Shown in pieces: positions 61,543 to 64,000 of a stretch of DNA of 64,000 bases; the first letter of the stretch is position 1, and each line of letters opens with the position of its first letter. Both the position numbers and the translations under genes were made by a program. This DNA is from CALLCD01 sp039196965 (GTDB lineage: Bacteria; Pseudomonadota; Alphaproteobacteria; Caulobacterales; Hyphomonadaceae): the NCBI GenBank assembly GCA_039196965.1, contig JBCCUK010000008.1, forward strand, positions 1 to 64,000, in the 5' to 3' direction. The notes under the pieces were generated by a model. That model was not told where the DNA came from. It saw nothing but the letters and a program-made list of their open reading frames with translations, and did not search any database.

Positions 61543-62459
61543 TCGATGAGGTCGTCTGGAGCTGGGGCAGCCGTGAGAATATCACCGCTGGCGATGAGTG
61601 CACGGGCGAGGCGGACCATCTCCGTTCTTGCTTGATCGGCCTGTGCGATACTGCCGGTGGCTATGGTAGCCATTTCTTCCTTCAGCATGTCCCGTGCACG
61701 GCTCGTCATATTGGCGAAAATGGCGTTCGATACGTCTTCATCGGCGCTCGATAGCGCCAAAGTCAGCGTCTTCCGGTCAATCCTTGTCAGGAGGGTCTGA
61801 ATGCCCGCCGGCGGCAGATTGGCGAGATCCTCAAACCCAAACATCAAGGTTTCAATCCGGCCCCCGGATTCCGGTTCCGCTGTTTGCAAGGCTGACAATA
61901 AGGTCTGACTGGCTTGGGGATCAAGTTCTTCAAATATGCGGGCGAGAGCCGCCTCCCGGCCATCAGCTTCGCCGGTCGAGGCATTAACCCTTTCTTCCAT
62001 AACGGTCTCAATGGCCTTAAGCGCTTCGGGATGCGGCGCTTCGGTATGTAGCATGCGCTGAAGCACGTCGATGGCGACCATGGAGGGGAGATGCCTGACA
62101 ATGTCAGCGGCCTTCAGGGGTGGCAGTCGGCCCAGGACAAAGGCGATCAGCTGAGGGTGCTCGCCTTCCAATATTGAGACGAGTTGTCCGCGATCTGCAT
62201 TGGCGAGGCGTGACCACACCGTTCGGTTCCTGTTTTCAGTTTTATCTGAAAGAGATGCATCCAGCAGGGTTTGCGCGGCATGTTCCTCTCCCGATGGGTC
62301 ATCAGCAAGCGTTTCGAGTACATCACTGATTTGCCGGGCATATTCCTGTGGAAGCTCGGCCCATACGTCGGCACCCCTCGGGCCAAGGGCGCGCAACAGT
62401 TTGGCGGAACGCAATATACCGTCCGGTGTGGGTCTGCCAGTTGTCGCGGGCAGGGCCAT
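61539..62459 (-). CDS. fliG: Flagellar motor switch protein FliG
   Basis: This 306-residue protein is FliG, the part of the rotor that touches the stator. The middle domain has the EHPQ motif in LEGEHPQLIAFVLGRLPPLK (residues 100-103 for EHPQ). The C-terminal torque domain has FGFEDLANLPPAGIQTLL, RIDRKTLTLALSSADEDVSN and MTSRARDMLKEE. The N-terminal FliF-binding domain is present but somewhat short. Its ATG overlaps the shortened fliF stop by three bases, so the two are translationally coupled. Confidence 0.92.
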   Translation of the reverse strand: MALPATTGRPTPDGILRSAKLLRALGPRGADVWAELPQEYARQISDVLETLADDPSGEEHAAQTLLDASLSDKTENRNRTVWSRLANADRGQLVSILEGEHPQLIAFVLGRLPPLKAADIVRHLPSMVAIDVLQRMLHTEAPHPEALKAIETVMEERVNASTGEADGREAALARIFEELDPQASQTLLSALQTAEPESGGRIETLMFGFEDLANLPPAGIQTLLTRIDRKTLTLALSSADEDVSNAIFANMTSRARDMLKEEMATIATGSIAQADQARTEMVRLARALIASGDILTAAPAPDDLIE

Positions 62460-63085
62460 CAGCGTTGTTCCTTATCGTTCAGCCAGCCAGCGATTATTTT
62501 TGCGGTCAGCGCTGGTTGGCGTTCAGCAAGGCTGGCCGCCTTTTCGAGTGATGAAGCAGGGTTTGCCGCCGGTGTCACGGGCAGAGAAGGTCGCGGGATG
62601 GTATCATTCGCCGCCACCGTCTCATAGGAGGTTGGGATTCGATACCGGTCTCGGCTGTTTGCGAGAAGCCAAATCGATAGGACAACCACCCCCGAAAGGA
62701 GAAGTATTTCAATGATATATGCGACGCCGGCAGGTGCAAGCGGGGCATCGACAAAGGCTGAATCCATGATCTGGATGCCGCGGTCAGGAACCATTGATTC
62801 CATCATGTTTGATATCTGTTTGGAAACGCGCGGATCGCGCAGTTCCTGAGGCCGGTCGGCGTTCAGGAGAACGATAATATCACCGTGACCAGAGTCGCCT
62901 ACCCTTACGTTATCAGTGCCGACAAAGCTCTCCAACATGCCAAGATAGGGGGAATTTTCAGGGTCTTGGAGGAAGGCAGGCGGCCCACTAATCAGACGCA
63001 GGCCAAGGCAACTTACAGCCAGAATGAGCAGTGCCCAGGCGATCCAGTGCAGCGGAATCCGACTGTCCTCAACCGATCTCGGCAC
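62459..63085 (-). CDS. fliF: Strongly shortened FliF (MS-ring) protein
   Basis: This 208-residue protein stands where fliF (about 550 residues) should be. It has a first membrane helix (about residues 11-32) and a small periplasmic part (about 35-115) with a strand-helix-strand that looks like the end of ring-building motif 3 (DIIVLLNADRPQEL, then RVSKQISNMMESMVPDRGIQ). A second membrane helix (about 118-142) and a cytoplasmic tail ending LAERQPALTAKIIAGWLND follow; the tail is the FliG-binding segment of FliF. The other ring-building motifs are absent. No upstream remainder exists: sciP lies directly before it. The frame is intact and coupled to fliG, so it does not look like a decaying pseudogene. 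Confidence 0.72.
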   Translation of the reverse strand: MPRSVEDSRIPLHWIAWALLILAVSCLGLRLISGPPAFLQDPENSPYLGMLESFVGTDNVRVGDSGHGDIIVLLNADRPQELRDPRVSKQISNMMESMVPDRGIQIMDSAFVDAPLAPAGVAYIIEILLLSGVVVLSIWLLANSRDRYRIPTSYETVAANDTIPRPSLPVTPAANPASSLEKAASLAERQPALTAKIIAGWLNDKEQR

Positions 63086-63150
63086 TGTACGTCACTCCCA
63101 TCATAAGGCGGGTCGATCCCGACTTCGAAGCGAAGTGTAAACGCGCTGCT

Positions 63151-63166
63151 GTAAACGCCGCTTTAA
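63151..63166. promoter_or_regulatory. CtrA-like box upstream of the shortened fliF
   Basis: On the minus strand the sequence reads TTAA-N7-TTTAC, one mismatch from the CtrA consensus TTAA-N7-TTAAC, 66 bases upstream of the fliF start. The TGTAAACGC element next to it is repeated at 63136 and 63150. CtrA control of this flagellar set, as in Caulobacter, is likely. Confidence 0.5.
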
Positions 63167-63186
63167 CCGTATCGGTGAGGGCGTGA

Positions 63187-63462
63187 TCAGATACGGCGGT
63201 ACTGCTGCACGCGGGTTGCTCTCAAGCCCTTGGCACCGTGATTGTTATAAAGACGGACCCAGCCGGAGAATTCTTCTTCCGACAGCCCATAGCGTTCGCA
63301 CGCATCTTCATGGGAAAGGAGGCCTCCTTTCACTGCCGCGACGACTTCTGCCTTGCGGCGCGTCACCCAGCGTTTCGTGCCGGGTGCTGGGAGGTCTTCG
63401 AGCGTAAGCGGACGCCCATTCGGTCCGGACACGCTCATAACAAAAGCATTCTGCTCACTCAT
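63187..63462 (-). CDS. sciP: SciP-type CtrA inhibitor (DUF1153)
   Basis: This 91-residue protein matches DUF1153, the family of SciP, which binds CtrA at its promoters and blocks activation in swarmer cells. The family block is GPNGRPLTLEDLPAPGTKRW then VTRRKAEVVAAVKGGLLSHE and YGLSEEEFSGWVRLYNNHG, a helix-turn-helix-like set. The start is ATG 63462 with AAGGTGG upstream; a longer frame to 63504 has less support. It is upstream of and same-strand with the flagellar genes, next to the CtrA-like box. Confidence 0.9.
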   Translation of the reverse strand: MSEQNAFVMSVSGPNGRPLTLEDLPAPGTKRWVTRRKAEVVAAVKGGLLSHEDACERYGLSEEEFSGWVRLYNNHGAKGLRATRVQQYRRI

Positions 63463-63714
63463 TTGGTCCACCTTTACTGCGCGAGTCATTCTGTCCTCAC
63501 GCAATGGACATTACAGGATGGGGCTTAAGGCGAGGCTCAGCGAGATCGAGCAGTTTCGATGAAAATTAGAGGTGTCTTGGCCGTATCTGTTTGCAATTCC
63601 TTGGCAAAGCTGTGCCGGATTGGCGCATTTCGGGTCGCATCGCCTGGAATACGCCGACAAAACGTTCAGCGGTCGGCCATCGCGCCCTATTCCGGCAAGC
63701 TACCTGAAGAAAAA
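63463..63714. other. Intergenic, no gene seen
   Basis: No gene is supported between the sciP start and the mnmA end. Short frames on both strands lack ribosome binding sites. The sciP promoter should lie here. Confidence 0.4.
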
Positions 63715-64000
63715 TTAAGCGGTTTCTGCCGAATATGCGCTGATTGTTCGGGTAATGAAGCCGCCACCCAGCACGCGGCTGGGTGCGCTGGCATCGTAAA
63801 GCACACAAGCCTGCCCCGGCGCGACGCCCTCTTCAGCGTCATCAAACATGATTTGGACTTCGTTCCCATCAAGCACGAGGCGTGCGGGCAGGGGCTCTCT
63901 GGTGGATCTTACCCTTGCCAATACTGGCAGCTGGCCCCTTGCTGCATCTGCAATATCATTGTCGCCGAGCCAGTTCATTTCACCAAGGGCGAGCCCGGCT
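63715..64000 (-). CDS. mnmA: tRNA-specific 2-thiouridylase MnmA, C-terminal part
   Basis: The window ends inside this gene; only the last 95 codons are seen, and the frame stays open to the edge. The visible part is the C-terminal beta-barrel of MnmA: NWLGDNDIADAARGQLPVLA, VRSTREPLPARL, then QIMFDDAEEGVAPGQACVLY and RVLGGGFI. MnmA thiolates U34 of tRNA-Lys, -Glu and -Gln. Catalytic cysteines lie outside the window. Confidence 0.85.
   Translation of the reverse strand, partial: AGLALGEMNWLGDNDIADAARGQLPVLARVRSTREPLPARLVLDGNEVQIMFDDAEEGVAPGQACVLYDASAPSRVLGGGFITRTISAYSAETA

Noticed and set aside
62459..63085. Reading the short fliF as the 3' fragment of a frameshifted normal gene
   Set aside because: The bases upstream belong to the sciP region, so no missing 5' part fits; the frame starts with a membrane helix and is complete.

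Overview
The window comes from an alphaproteobacterium, most likely of the Caulobacterales/Hyphomonadaceae/Parvularculales kind. The evidence is a CtrA cell-cycle response regulator, a SciP-type CtrA inhibitor, the gene order lptC-lptA-lptB-rpoN-hpf-ptsN, DUF1150, DUF2853 and DUF4167 proteins, hflK-hflC-DUF2065-htrA-serB, prfA-prmC, and a leader-controlled ilv operon. The outer membrane is served by a TonB receptor and several lipoproteins. No rRNA, CRISPR array, transposase or integrase was seen.

Layout. Positions 1-5960 form an AT-richer accessory region. It holds a small XRE regulator, a cysteine-rich lipoprotein, and a LysR regulator divergent from a compact operon of five overlapping or closely spaced genes: an unknown protein, a GNAT acyltransferase, two unknown proteins (one of only 51 residues) and a 131-residue protein. 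A paralogue of that last protein lies at 96-542, so the pair brackets the region. It ends at the 3' end of a tRNA-Gly gene (5962-6035), the classic edge of an integrated island. Positions 6191-11936 carry RNase D, LPS transport (lptCAB), sigma-54, hibernation factor, PtsN and DUF1150. Positions 12324-15781 hold tRNA-Tyr, rlmB, a membrane protein, and an enoyl-CoA hydratase/TetR pair with a clear shared operator. Positions 15934-29449 are metabolic and transport genes (ABC exporter, amidohydrolase, DoxX, SolA-like oxidase, cysS, folE, TonB receptor, DUF819, a nitronate monooxygenase family protein, alpha/beta hydrolase).

Positions 30159-37050 hold Mrp ATPase, HflKC/DUF2065, the HtrA protease, SerB and MiaA, which maintain membrane protein quality, serine synthesis and tRNA. 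Positions 37037-41426 are the branched-chain amino acid operon: promoter, a leader peptide with Val-Val-Leu-Ile codons, attenuator, ilvB, an unexpected membrane protein gene, ilvN and ilvC. It is followed by repeats, including a 172-bp element with 12-bp terminal inverted repeats. Positions 41809-49543 hold dapF, lgt, ubiK, a glycosyltransferase and an acyl-CoA dehydrogenase/isomerase cluster. Positions 49616-57754 hold an M13 metallopeptidase, DUF2853, a CE15-like lipoprotein, an HEWGH membrane protein, MAPEG, prfA, prmC and DUF4167.

The right end (57854-63462) is a cell-cycle and flagellar block: ctrA, a second M13 peptidase, then leftward genes for a strongly shortened FliF, FliG, a short FliH-like protein and FliN, with sciP upstream. 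The 208-residue FliF keeps both membrane segments and the FliG-binding tail but lacks most of its periplasmic ring-building part. The window ends inside mnmA. The two most unusual items are this minimal FliF-G-H-N module and the LysR/acyltransferase operon with its flanking paralogues.
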